Shown here one piece after another: positions 8,914 through 18,084 of a DNA stretch of 64,000 bases. Position 1 is the stretch's first letter; every line of letters begins with the position of its first letter. The DNA comes from an uncultured Prevotellaceae bacterium. Lineage in GTDB: Bacteria; Bacteroidota; Bacteroidia; Bacteroidales; Bacteroidaceae. The notes below the pieces were generated by a model. It was not told where the DNA came from. It worked only from the letters and a program-made list of their open reading frames with translations, and made no database searches. Position numbers and translations under genes: made by a program. The stretch is from the NCBI GenBank assembly GCA_946188345.1, contig CAMHUI010000007.1, positions 1-64,000 of the forward strand, read 5' to 3'.

Positions 8914-11151
8914 ATGTCAAACTTAAGATTTCAGGTCGTCGGCGAGGCTTTCGCAAAGAAGCCGCTCGACGTCAGTGCACCGGAGGAGAGACCTTGTGAT
9001 TACTTCGGCAAGAAGGTCTTCAACCGCAAGAAAATGTACAAGTATCTGCCGAAGGACGTCTATGCCAAGATGGTCGACGTCATCGACCGCGGCGCCCGGC
9101 TCGACCGCGACGTGGCCGACCAGGTGGCTGCCGGCATGAGGCAGTGGGCGCAGGAGATGGGCGCCACGCACTACACCCACTGGTTTCAGCCCCTGACCGA
9201 AGGCACGGCCGAGAAGCACGACGCGTTCATCGAACATGACGGGAAGGGCGGCATGGTCGAGGAGTTCAGCGGCAAGTTGCTCGTTCAGCAGGAGCCTGAC
9301 GCCTCCAGCTTTCCCAGCGGCGGCATCCGCTCCACGTTCGAGGCCCGCGGCTATTCGGCCTGGGACCCCACCAGTCCTGTCTTCATCATCGACAACGCGC
9401 TCTGCATCCCCACAGTCTTTATATCCTATAGCGGCGAGTCGCTCGACTATAAGGCTCCGCTGCTGCGCGCCCTGAAGGCCGTCAGCCAGGCGGCCACCGA
9501 CGTCTGTCACTACTTCTATCCCGAGGTGAAGAAGGTGGTGGCCAACCTGGGGTGGGAGCAGGAGTATTTCCTCGTCGACGAGGGCCTCTACTCGGCCCGC
9601 CCCGACCTGCTGCTGACCGGTCGCACCCTGATGGGCCACGACTCGGCCAAGAACCAGCAGATGGACGACCACTACTTCGGTGCCATTCCGGAGCGGGTGG
9701 CGGCCTTCATGAAGGATCTTGAAATCCAGGCCTTGGAACTCGGCATCCCCTGCAAGACGCGCCACAACGAGGTGGCCCCCAACCAGTTTGAGGTGGCGCC
9801 CATCTTCGAGGAGTGCAACCTGGCCGTCGACCACAACATGCTGCTCATGTCGCTCATGCGGCGCGTGGCCCGCAAGCATGGTTTCCGGGCACTGCTCCAC
9901 GAGAAGCCTTTCGCCGGCATCAACGGCTCTGGCAAGCACAACAACTGGAGCCTGTCGACCGACACGGGCGTACTGCTCCATGCCCCGGGCAGGACGTCGG
10001 CCGACAAGGGCGCGGCGGCCACTGAGAACCTGCGCTTCGCTGTCTTCATCGTCGAGACCCTCATGGGCGTCTGTCGGCACAACGGACTCATCAAGGCCAG
10101 CATCATGTCGGCCTCGAATGCTCACCGGCTGGGCGCCAACGAGGCGCCACCAGCCATCATCTCGTCGTTCCTCGGCAAACAGGTGTCTGAACTCCTCGAC
10201 CACATCGAGAAGGCCGACGTCTCCGACATCCTCGCCATGGCCGGCAAGCAGGGACTGAAGATGGATATTCCCGAGATTCCCGAACTCTTCATCGACAACA
10301 CCGACCGCAACCGCACGTCGCCCTTCGCCTTCACCGGCAACCGATTTGAGTTCCGCGCCGTAGGCTCCGAGGCCAACTGCGCCTCAGCCATGATTGCCCT
10401 CAACAGTGCGGTGGCCGAAGCCTTGGTGGAGTTCAAGAAGCGAGTGGATGCCCGCATCCCTGAGTTCGAGAAGAAACTGGCAGGCACAGAACACAGCGCC
10501 GTGTTCCACGCCATCATCGACATCCTCCGCGAGGACATCAAGGTGTGCAAGCCCATCCGCTTCGATGGCAACGGCTACAGCGACGCGTGGAAGGCAGAAG
10601 CCGCCAAGCGTGGACTAGACACAGAAACTTCCTGCCCCGTCATCTTCGAGCGTTATCTCGACGAGGACAGCATCCGTATGTTCGAGAGCCTCGGTGTGAT
10701 GACAAAGAAGGAACTGGAGGCTCGCAACGAAGTGAAGTGGGAAACCTACACCAAGAAGATTCAGATTGAAGCTCGTGTGCTAGGCGACCTCTCCATGAAC
10801 CACATCATCCCCATTGCCACCAGCTATCAGAGCCAGCTCCTAAGAAACGTTGAGCGCATGTCGGGCGTATTCCCGAAGGAGAAGGCCAGCCAGCTGAATG
10901 TGCGCAACCTTAAGCTCATCGAGGAGATAGCAGAGCGCACAGCCACCATCGAAACACAGGTGGAGGAGCTTGTCAAGGTCCGCAAGGTTGCCAACAAGAT
11001 TGCAGACGAGCACCAGAAAGCCATCGCCTACCACGACACCATCGCCCCGATGTTCGACAAGATTCGCTACCAGATAGACAAGCTCGAACTCATCGTTGAC
11101 GACGGCCTCTGGCCTCTGCCCAAGTACCGCGAACTGTTGTTCATCAGGTAA
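8914..11151 (+). CDS. glnN: Type III glutamine synthetase (GSIII)
   Basis: About 745 aa from MSNLRFQVVGEAFAKKP; THYTHWFQPLTEGTAEKHDAF, CKTRHNEVAPNQFEVAPIFEE, KPFAGINGSGKHNNWSL. Confidence 0.96.
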   Translation: MSNLRFQVVGEAFAKKPLDVSAPEERPCDYFGKKVFNRKKMYKYLPKDVYAKMVDVIDRGARLDRDVADQVAAGMRQWAQEMGATHYTHWFQPLTEGTAEKHDAFIEHDGKGGMVEEFSGKLLVQQEPDASSFPSGGIRSTFEARGYSAWDPTSPVFIIDNALCIPTVFISYSGESLDYKAPLLRALKAVSQAATDVCHYFYPEVKKVVANLGWEQEYFLVDEGLYSARPDLLLTGRTLMGHDSAKNQQMDDHYFGAIPERVAAFMKDLEIQALELGIPCKTRHNEVAPNQFEVAPIFEECNLAVDHNMLLMSLMRRVARKHGFRALLHEKPFAGINGSGKHNNWSLSTDTGVLLHAPGRTSADKGAAATENLRFAVFIVETLMGVCRHNGLIKASIMSASNAHRLGANEAPPAIISSFLGKQVSELLDHIEKADVSDILAMAGKQGLKMDIPEIPELFIDNTDRNRTSPFAFTGNRFEFRAVGSEANCASAMIALNSAVAEALVEFKKRVDARIPEFEKKLAGTEHSAVFHAIIDILREDIKVCKPIRFDGNGYSDAWKAEAAKRGLDTETSCPVIFERYLDEDSIRMFESLGVMTKKELEARNEVKWETYTKKIQIEARVLGDLSMNHIIPIATSYQSQLLRNVERMSGVFPKEKASQLNVRNLKLIEEIAERTATIETQVEELVKVRKVANKIADEHQKAIAYHDTIAPMFDKIRYQIDKLELIVDDGLWPLPKYRELLFIR

Positions 11152-11174
11152 GTCTAACACCTAAACTTTATATC

Positions 11175-11204
11175 AAAGGGAACCAAGCAAACTTGGTTCC
11201 CTTT
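11175..11204 (+). terminator. Rho-independent terminator after glnN
   Basis: AAAGGGAACCAAG-caaa-CTTGGTTCCCTTT perfect hairpin followed by T-rich tract. Confidence 0.85.
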
Positions 11205-11441
11205 TCTTATGACTTTCTTTTCCCCTATATTTTTCATCCTTTTTGAATTCAAGCAACTTTAGACAGATTCGTTCTCATATAGGATTAAAATTCATCTTAT
11301 CAAAATTGACAATAAAACAGTATAAGTAGTATATTGCGCAGTGTGTTAAGAAAGATTTTCGTAAGTTTCATACGATACGAATCATTTGTTTGTCCAATTT
11401 ACCTTCTAATCGCTCCACATCGTCTCTGATAGTGTGGTATA

Positions 11442-11531
11442 TTTGGCTAAAAATAGTTAAAGAAAGTTTAGTCAACTGATAATCAGTACAAAAGCGTCTG
11501 AAATAAAGTTTTCAACGAGGATGAGTATTAA
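11442..11531. repeat. Left copy of a bipartite direct repeat
   Basis: tttggctaaaaatagttaa (11442-11460) and agttttcaacgaggatgagtattaa (11507-11531), both recurring in the same order and orientation at 12845-12924. Confidence 0.8.
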
Positions 11532-11534
11532 GAA

Positions 11535-11570
11535 AACAAGCGAAGTAACTTGAATGCTACTTCGCTTGTT
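11535..11570 (-). terminator. Hairpin terminator downstream of the winged-helix regulator
   Basis: AACAAGCGAAGTA...TACTTCGCTTGTT inverted repeat just 3' of the 94-aa minus-strand ORF. Confidence 0.7.
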
Positions 11571-11603
11571 TACTATTTGTAAATTAAGCCAATAATTGCA
11601 TTT

Positions 11604-11888
11604 TCATATTTTCAAATAACTCTTTAATGATTCAACATACTCCCCGAAGGCTTTCACCCCTATTGGCGTGATGCGGCAGAGCGTGCAGGGGCGCTTACCC
11701 TTGAAGGTCTTCTCCACCTCTATGTAGCCCGCCGCCGAGAGCTTGTCTATCTGTACACTCAGATTGCCCGCTGTAGCTCCCGTTTGCTCCTTGATATATG
11801 GGAACTCGGCCTCGTCGGCACTGATGAGCAGCGACATGACGGCCAGTCGCAATTCGGAATGGAGCAATGGGTCTAGTGGTTTGAACAT
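11604..11888 (-). CDS. Winged-helix transcriptional regulator (ArsR/MarR-like)
   Basis: 94 aa; LHSELRLAVMSLLISADEAEFPYIKEQTGATAGNLSVQIDKLSAAGYIEVEKTFKGKRPCTLCRITPIGVKAFGEYV. Confidence 0.85.
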   Translation of the reverse strand: MFKPLDPLLHSELRLAVMSLLISADEAEFPYIKEQTGATAGNLSVQIDKLSAAGYIEVEKTFKGKRPCTLCRITPIGVKAFGEYVESLKSYLKI

Positions 11889-11900
11889 GATTGTTCCTCC

Positions 11901-12527
11901 TTATTTTTGATTTTGTATGAGAATTGCCAATCCAGGTACAATCAATCCAATAGTGGCCACACCTGCCATCACGTAGAGTTGCGTATGCTCAGGGAAATGC
12001 AATGCACTAAAGAATCCTCCGATACCCGCTATGAGTCCACATATTTGAATGATGCGATTGCTGATGACGAGGCCTGTGATGGTTGTGCCCATTCCGAAAC
12101 ACAGGGAGATAACGCTGGTGATGCAACCGAAGACATACACTTTGGGCATAATCAGTTCCATTGGTAACATTCCGCAGCCGATAAAACCGAATATCATGCC
12201 TACGCCACAGCAGAACACTCCAAAAGTTGCCCACACATGTCCAATGACCTTCCCGACAAAGGTTGTCGGCACGCGCTCTCTTCGCTTGTCAATGAGCCAG
12301 TTGCCTGCATATCCTACCAGCCATAGTATGGCCCAAAGCATATTCCACGCCGGCCCGCCATGATTCTTCCACAGATATGCGATAAATAGCGAGAACGCTA
12401 CAACGCAGGCTCCCCACCAGATGAGTGGAATTGCCGAGTTTTTGTTGATGGTGCGTTGGCTGCGCTCTATAGATTCTCTAATGATCTCCAGACTGCGCTC
12501 GGCAGTCATGTTGTTCTTTTCTTCCAT
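11901..12527 (-). CDS. Multi-pass inner-membrane protein paired with the regulator
   Basis: 208 aa; several hydrophobic segments (IPLIWWGACVVAFSLFIAYLW, MLWAILWLVGYAGNWLI, VIGHVWATFGVFCCGVGMIFGFIGCG); about 12 bp from the regulator gene. Confidence 0.75.
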   Translation of the reverse strand: MEEKNNMTAERSLEIIRESIERSQRTINKNSAIPLIWWGACVVAFSLFIAYLWKNHGGPAWNMLWAILWLVGYAGNWLIDKRRERVPTTFVGKVIGHVWATFGVFCCGVGMIFGFIGCGMLPMELIMPKVYVFGCITSVISLCFGMGTTITGLVISNRIIQICGLIAGIGGFFSALHFPEHTQLYVMAGVATIGLIVPGLAILIQNQK

Positions 12528-12844
12528 TGTTGTTTCATTTTTTAATGATGTTTTACTTTTGATTTACTACTCTCTGGCCTTGTCCGTGCTCCTGCAGAAA
12601 GCACATCGAAAGCCAATTGTGTCCGGTTCACGGTGCAAAGATAGAGAAGTTTATAATATAAACCAAATTATATCGTAAATATTTTGTTTTAGAAGCTAAT
12701 ATTTAACATTTAGTAAGAGATAGTGTAGATGTAATAGGGTGATTTTAATACTTTCGAATTCTTTCTATAGTGAAAGAGGTCGCAGGATATGTTTGTCAAA
12801 TATGTCAGCGAACCGCCTTTGACCGCCTTAGACCGTGCGGTTTG

Positions 12845-12924
12845 TTTGGCTATAAATAGTTAAGATTGATGATAGTTGCTGACAATCAATTGCGAGTCAA
12901 GTTTTCAACGAGGATGAGTATTAA
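12845..12924. repeat. Right copy of the bipartite direct repeat
   Basis: tttggctataaatagttaa (12845-12863) and agttttcaacgaggatgagtattaa (12900-12924). Confidence 0.8.
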
Positions 12925-13096
12925 TAGGCTTGTCTTTAAGCCTAAATTGCTTACCCCGGCGAGCAACAGCATCTATCATAGCTATAGAGACCTTCTGATC
13001 ATCGACAGAAACAATAAGTGAGAACCTTACGTTGTGAGTATTCCATCTTTCTTTGGCTTTATGATTGACAAAACTTGTTGTATAAGCATCACCACG
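12905..13096 (-). pseudogene. 3'-terminal fragment of an unidentified protein gene
   Basis: In-frame reading RGDAYTTSFVNHKAKERWNTHNVRFSLIVSVDDQKVSIAMIDAVARRGKQFRLKDKPINTHPR* preceded by an in-frame stop, no start codon; its end (NTHPR*) lies in the repeated sequence. Confidence 0.4.
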
Positions 13097-13508
13097 TTAT
13101 TGTACAGAGAAGGAATGCGTATGCTTTTTCTGTATCGGAAAACCCGGAAAAATTTGGAGTTATGAAAAAAACAATGTATCTTTGCACCATATTCCTAAAA
13201 TGCGACGAATATGAGTTACACTGAAATAGCTACCCCTATGCCCCTTCTCCCCCTGACATACACCCGCGACGCTGCGCCCTGCCCGACATTCTTGGACAGG
13301 ACGGGCGAGGCCGTCCGTAGCACCGGCGGCGTCTGTGGCGGCAGGTGCGAGGTAAAAGCTAACCCCCATTACCTATATTTAAGGAATATAAAAAATGTGC
13401 CTGTGCGCGCAGTAACTCATACGACACGTTTCAATCACGACAGAAAAGATTGAGGCATGCCGCACTTGTATTTATCTTTTTTGTTTCACACTAAAAACAA
13501 CAAATTTT

Positions 13509-14726
13509 ATGAAAACTAGACAAATTCTATTATTGGCTGTGCTCTTTGCGATAGCATTGGGCACGCGGGCGCAAATCACACTGCTGGACCCCGTTGTCAC
13601 AGACTCGTACATGGCATTTGTGGGCGAGAATCAAACGAACAACTACCGATTTACACTCGACACCTATGAATGGGAGGAAGATCACGGACCGCAGTTCCAA
13701 CTCACTATTGAGCCGCTTGATGCAACGAAGCCTTCACAATTCACTTCGTCTGACCTCAGCGACCCCAACTATTGGGAGCCGATGTTTCGTAGTATTACGA
13801 AGCAGATGGCTGGTGAAGAGATGACAGCACAAGACAACGTGAAGCGGCTGTACGTGAAGAACGTGGCGTTGCTGGACGCTCAGTTCGGTGACTACGAGGA
13901 ACTGCATATTATCAGCATAGAGGCGGCTGGTGACTATACTATTCCCAATGGAAGCTTCAACGGCTGCAAAAAACTGGAAACGCTTGACTGCAATGTGCAA
14001 GGCACACTGACTCTCGGTTCAAACATAGTGAACAACCAACCGGCTTTCACGGTAAAGGTATATACCAAGCAGAGTGTTCAGGCTTGGAATGAGTATAAAG
14101 CGAATTCGGGGGCAAACTTTACGGTGGATGACAGTGAGGTTGTTGATACCAACGCTCCGAAGATTAACGCTGTAAACTTGAATCTTACGGTAAATGACGA
14201 GAACCGCATCTTCGACCTGCTTGACCAAAGCGGAAAGCAGGAGGAAGGCGAGTCCATCGTCAAATATGTGCTCAACAGTTTCAAGGCGACGACTTCGGGC
14301 GACGTGAAGGAACTCTTCATGGAATATAGTGTTTTCCCTGCCTCTGAAAGTGGTCAGCAGCATGAATGGAAACAGTTGTATGCCAGCAACGAGGGCAATG
14401 GTGCTTGGAGTTATTCCGGGCCTGCTATTAACGTGACTCAGGGTTTGCAGAGCAACACAGAGTACCGTTTGGAGTTTTCTTTCAATACAGACTATATTGA
14501 TCAATATGGCCGCACACATTACCCGACTGACGGGCAAACCGTCCGTATCGCTTTCAATACCGGCGACCTCTCGACGGGTATCCACAACGTGCATACAACC
14601 GCTGCGACCTCCAGCCTCCGATACAACCTCAACGGACAGCGTGTCGCAGACAGTTATAAGGGCATAATCGTTACAGATGGTAAGAAAATCATTGTTAATA
14701 CTAAACCCTCTGCCCATATCCTCTGA
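13509..14726 (+). CDS. Secreted protein, BspA-like/leucine-rich-repeat flavour, with C-terminal sorting-like tail
   Basis: Signal peptide MKTRQILLLAVLFAIALGTRAQ; YTIPNGSFNGCKKLETLDCN resembles LRR_5 units; C-term LRYNLNGQRVADSYKGIIVTDGKKIIVN is typical of Prevotella secreted proteins. Confidence 0.6.
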   Translation: MKTRQILLLAVLFAIALGTRAQITLLDPVVTDSYMAFVGENQTNNYRFTLDTYEWEEDHGPQFQLTIEPLDATKPSQFTSSDLSDPNYWEPMFRSITKQMAGEEMTAQDNVKRLYVKNVALLDAQFGDYEELHIISIEAAGDYTIPNGSFNGCKKLETLDCNVQGTLTLGSNIVNNQPAFTVKVYTKQSVQAWNEYKANSGANFTVDDSEVVDTNAPKINAVNLNLTVNDENRIFDLLDQSGKQEEGESIVKYVLNSFKATTSGDVKELFMEYSVFPASESGQQHEWKQLYASNEGNGAWSYSGPAINVTQGLQSNTEYRLEFSFNTDYIDQYGRTHYPTDGQTVRIAFNTGDLSTGIHNVHTTAATSSLRYNLNGQRVADSYKGIIVTDGKKIIVNTKPSAHIL

Positions 14727-14756
14727 TGTTTTGTGTTACTAAGCAATAGGAACTCA

Positions 14757-14790
14757 AAAGGCTGAATCCCAAGCAAGAGATTCAGCCTTT
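14757..14790 (+). terminator. Rho-independent terminator
   Basis: AAAGGCTGAATC-ccaagcaaga-GATTCAGCCTTT then cttc. Confidence 0.8.
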
Positions 14791-15159
14791 CTTCATTACG
14801 TGAGAAGAGCAGCAAACTGCAATTCCGAAACGGTGCTTTTACTCTTCTGTATCCCAATCACCTTGTGCCCGGACGCGGGCCGGACCTCTGCCGCCGCCAT
14901 AGCCCAAGCCGGAATCTCCTCCTTCTACAGAGGTAACACTCCCCTGCAAGAATCTCCGCCTGCCGACGCAAAGACTCAAAGATATTTGGGAAATATCGTT
15001 TCCCGATGCATTGGATGACAAGGGCGGTGAAAACCTAAAAAGAACTAAATCTTCGCACGAAAGTGCACCTTCTATGCAGAAAATGACTATATTTGCATCA
15101 CCATGCAAACCTCTTAGAGGTGTAACAGGAAATAAACAACAGATAAAAACATCAGTATT

Positions 15160-15618
15160 ATGACACTATTCGACCAAATCAGTGAAGACATCAAGGCCGC
15201 GATGAAAGCTCGCGACAAAGTGCGTCTGGAGACGCTGCGCAATATCAAGAAAGTATTTCTGGAGGCGAAGACTGCTCCCGGAGCCAACGACACATTGGCC
15301 GATGCCGACGCCCTGAAGATTATCGCCAAGCTGGCCAAGCAGGGCAAAGAGACGGCAACGACCTACACGCAGGCAGGCCGTCAGGACCTGGCCGATGCCG
15401 AGCTGGCACAGGTGGAGGTTCTGGAGAGCTACCTGCCGAAGCAGCTCTCCCCGGAGGAGATAGCGGCTGAGGTGAAGAAGATTATCGCTGAGGTGGGAGC
15501 CACGAGCATGAAGGAGATGGGTCGCGTGATGGGTACCGCCAGCAAGCTGCTGGCCGGCAAGGCCGACGGCCGCGTCATCTCAGAAATCGTCAAGAAACTC
15601 CTGGCAGGGAGCAATTAG
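15160..15618 (+). CDS. yqeY: GatB/YqeY domain protein
   Basis: 152 aa; MTLFDQISEDIKAAMKARDKVRLETLRNIKKVFLEAK...ELAQVEVLESYLPKQLSPEEIAAEVKKIIAEVGATSMKEMGRVMGTASKLLAGKADGRVISEIVKKLL. Confidence 0.92.
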   Translation: MTLFDQISEDIKAAMKARDKVRLETLRNIKKVFLEAKTAPGANDTLADADALKIIAKLAKQGKETATTYTQAGRQDLADAELAQVEVLESYLPKQLSPEEIAAEVKKIIAEVGATSMKEMGRVMGTASKLLAGKADGRVISEIVKKLLAGSN

Positions 15619-15947
15619 TCATTAACTGTCCACAGCGAATACTGCGAGCCCCAGAATGGCAGGGACAAATAGTCTGGTTGCCTGAAGCCCCAGTATTGGT
15701 TTCTCACCTTCACTTTTTTTGAGGTGGGTGCTTTGAAAATAGTTGACAAAAATCCCTTTTTGGGGCTCAGGGAATCGCATCTTTTGAAAATTTTTTCCTG
15801 GCGGGCGCAAATAACGCAGCCATGGGTTACTATGGCTAATAGTCTGATAATGAAGCAGATGGGGCTGTCGCGGTCGCCGGAAGGTGATAAAACGGCCACT
15901 TGAGACGAGTTTTCGGACAGCGCCAAACGACGCTTCACCCAGACTTT

Positions 15948-16057
15948 CGGTACAAAAGTCTTGACGATTTGCCGCTAATCGTATGATGATTTGGTACAAA
16001 AGTCCTCACGATTTGGTACAAAAGTCTTGACGATTTGTACCAAAAGTCTGTAAAGGT
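15948..16057. repeat. 22-bp-period tandem array 1 (5 units)
   Basis: cggtacaaaagtcttgacgatt / tgccgctaatcgtatgatgatt / tggtacaaaagtcctcacgatt / tggtacaaaagtcttgacgatt / tgtaccaaaagtctgtaaaggt, each 22 nt. Confidence 0.9.
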
Positions 16058-16230
16058 AGCAAGTTCCCCCTCGGAAGGTTGGCCTAAAAGGTCTGGTTTT
16101 TTCGCTGGAACGAGGAGTTTCCATGACAGGATTTTTCAGGCAAAAATCTTGACAAAAGGTATGGCCGATGGATGGCGGATGGTCGTCGTTCGCGGTCAAT
16201 TGTTGCATTTTGGAAATACTTTTTGTTGAT

Positions 16231-16995
16231 ATGATGAAGGCAAAGGATATTATCAGTTATATGGAGTCGTTGCGCGATGATGAGCAGCGGCGGGTGCTGA
16301 TGCGTTTCTTCAAGACGGGTCCTGGTGAGTATGGCTACGGCGATGAGTTTCTGGGTCTGAAGGTTCCCGTGACGCGCGAGGTGGTTGCTCTTGTGGTTCG
16401 TGACACGTCGCTGGCGGAGGTTCCCCAGCTGCTGGAGTGTCGCTGGCATGAGGTTCGTCTGTGTGGGTTGCTGATGTTGGTATGGCACTTCGAACGGCTG
16501 TCGACGCGCCGGCTGGCCACCGACGGCGAGGCGATGCGTCGGCGGGACGAACTGCTGACGCTCTATCTTACGTATGGCCACCGGGCAAACAACTGGGACT
16601 TGGTTGACATGTCGGCTCCGAAGATTCTGGGTCATTGGCTCATGCTGCCGTCGGCACTGGGCGGCGAGGACTATAAGCGGCAGCTGATGGACGAGCTGGC
16701 GGCGAGCCCGTGCCTGTGGAAGCAGCGGATGTCGATGGTGTGCACGTGGAAGACGATGCAGCTGGGCGATGCGTCTTGGTGCCTGCGCTATGCCGAGCGC
16801 CACCTGCACCATCCTCACGACCTGATGCACAAGGCCGTGGGTTGGATGCTGCGCGAGCTGGGCAAGCGGGTGTCGATGGACCTGCTGCGCGACTTTCTGG
16901 CGCAACACGCCCATGAGATGTCACGCACGACGCTGCGCTATGCCATCGAGAAGATGGACGAGGAGGAGAGAAAAACATATCTGATTAGTAGTTAG
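16231..16995 (+). CDS. DNA alkylation repair enzyme, AlkD-like
   Basis: MMKAKDIISYMESLRDDEQRRVLMRFFKTGPGEYGYGDEFLGLKVP...ECRWHEVRLCGLLMLVWHFE...ANNWDLVDMSAPKILGHWL. Confidence 0.9.
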   Translation: MMKAKDIISYMESLRDDEQRRVLMRFFKTGPGEYGYGDEFLGLKVPVTREVVALVVRDTSLAEVPQLLECRWHEVRLCGLLMLVWHFERLSTRRLATDGEAMRRRDELLTLYLTYGHRANNWDLVDMSAPKILGHWLMLPSALGGEDYKRQLMDELAASPCLWKQRMSMVCTWKTMQLGDASWCLRYAERHLHHPHDLMHKAVGWMLRELGKRVSMDLLRDFLAQHAHEMSRTTLRYAIEKMDEEERKTYLISS

Positions 16996-17099
16996 TTATT
17001 AGGATGCCCATCGTCAGGGGGGAGGACTGATGGGTAATAAGTAATAGCTGTTTTTTGATGGTTGACACAATAAAACGCCTGCCTGTGCGTTATTAAGAT

Positions 17100-18041
17100 G
17101 TGTTGAATCGCAGATTTATCATATTGACAGTGATATTTGCGTGTGGGTTGTTGTCGGCTCATGCGCAATATGACGTTTCGTTCAGCCACTATTTCGACAT
17201 GGAGCCTTCGTTCAACCCCGCGGCAGTGGGTAAGGAGTCGAAGCTGAATGTGGATGTGGCTTATGCGATGGACCTGGCAGGCTTCGAGCACAACCCTCAG
17301 ACGATGTATGGAGCTGCTGACATTCCGTTCTATGCCATGAAGGCCTACCACGGTGCCGGCGTGCAGTTCATGAACGACCGCATCGGCGTGTTCACGCACC
17401 AACGGCTGGCACTGCAGTATTCGCTGAAGATGAAGCTGCTGAAGGGTCAGCTGGGCATCGGCGTTCAGGCCGGCCTGCTGAGCGAGGGCTTGGACGGTTC
17501 GAAGGTGGACCTTGAGGACTCCAACGACCCGGCTTTCTCCACGTCGCAGGTTGACGGCCAGGGCTTAGACGTGGCCGTGGGCCTCTACTACAAGCGCGGT
17601 CCGTGGTATGTGGGCGCCTCGGCGCAGCATGTGAACGCACCCCTCGTGGAGCTGGGCGAGACGAACGAGCTGAAGGTGGATCCGGCATTTTATTTGACGG
17701 GCGGATACAATATAAAGCTGAGAAATCCGTTATTATCCATAAAGTCGTCGTTTCTGGTGCGGAGCGACGGGGTGGGCTATCGCGGCGACGTGACAGGCCG
17801 GCTGGTCTACCAATATGAGAAGAAGACGATGTATGCCGGCTTGAGCTACAGCCCCACGAACTCGGTGACACTGCTCATCGGCGGCGTGGTGCAGGGCATC
17901 ATGCTGGGCTACAGCTACGAATACTACACATCGGCCATCAATCCAGGCAACGGCTCGCACGAGTTGCACATCGGCTACCAGATGGACATCAACCTGTTCA
18001 AGAAAGGCCGCAACCGCCACCAGAGCGTGAGAATACTGTAG
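17100..18041 (+). CDS. porP: PorP/SprF family type IX secretion membrane protein
   Basis: 313 aa (GTG start likely); QYDVSFSHYFDMEPSFNPAAVGKESKLNVDVAY...; directly upstream of gldK-N. Confidence 0.9.
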   Translation: MLNRRFIILTVIFACGLLSAHAQYDVSFSHYFDMEPSFNPAAVGKESKLNVDVAYAMDLAGFEHNPQTMYGAADIPFYAMKAYHGAGVQFMNDRIGVFTHQRLALQYSLKMKLLKGQLGIGVQAGLLSEGLDGSKVDLEDSNDPAFSTSQVDGQGLDVAVGLYYKRGPWYVGASAQHVNAPLVELGETNELKVDPAFYLTGGYNIKLRNPLLSIKSSFLVRSDGVGYRGDVTGRLVYQYEKKTMYAGLSYSPTNSVTLLIGGVVQGIMLGYSYEYYTSAINPGNGSHELHIGYQMDINLFKKGRNRHQSVRIL

Positions 18042-18084
18042 GAAACAAGACACATTATTAATATAATTATATAGATAGCAGAAA

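Noticed and set aside
15615-16208. Overlapping minus-strand ORFs (107, 125 and 77 aa) between yqeY and the alkD-like gene
   Set aside because: Several frames are open at once over a repeat-rich intergenic region, the 77-aa ORF crosses the 22-bp array, and there is no recognisable protein; treated as non-coding
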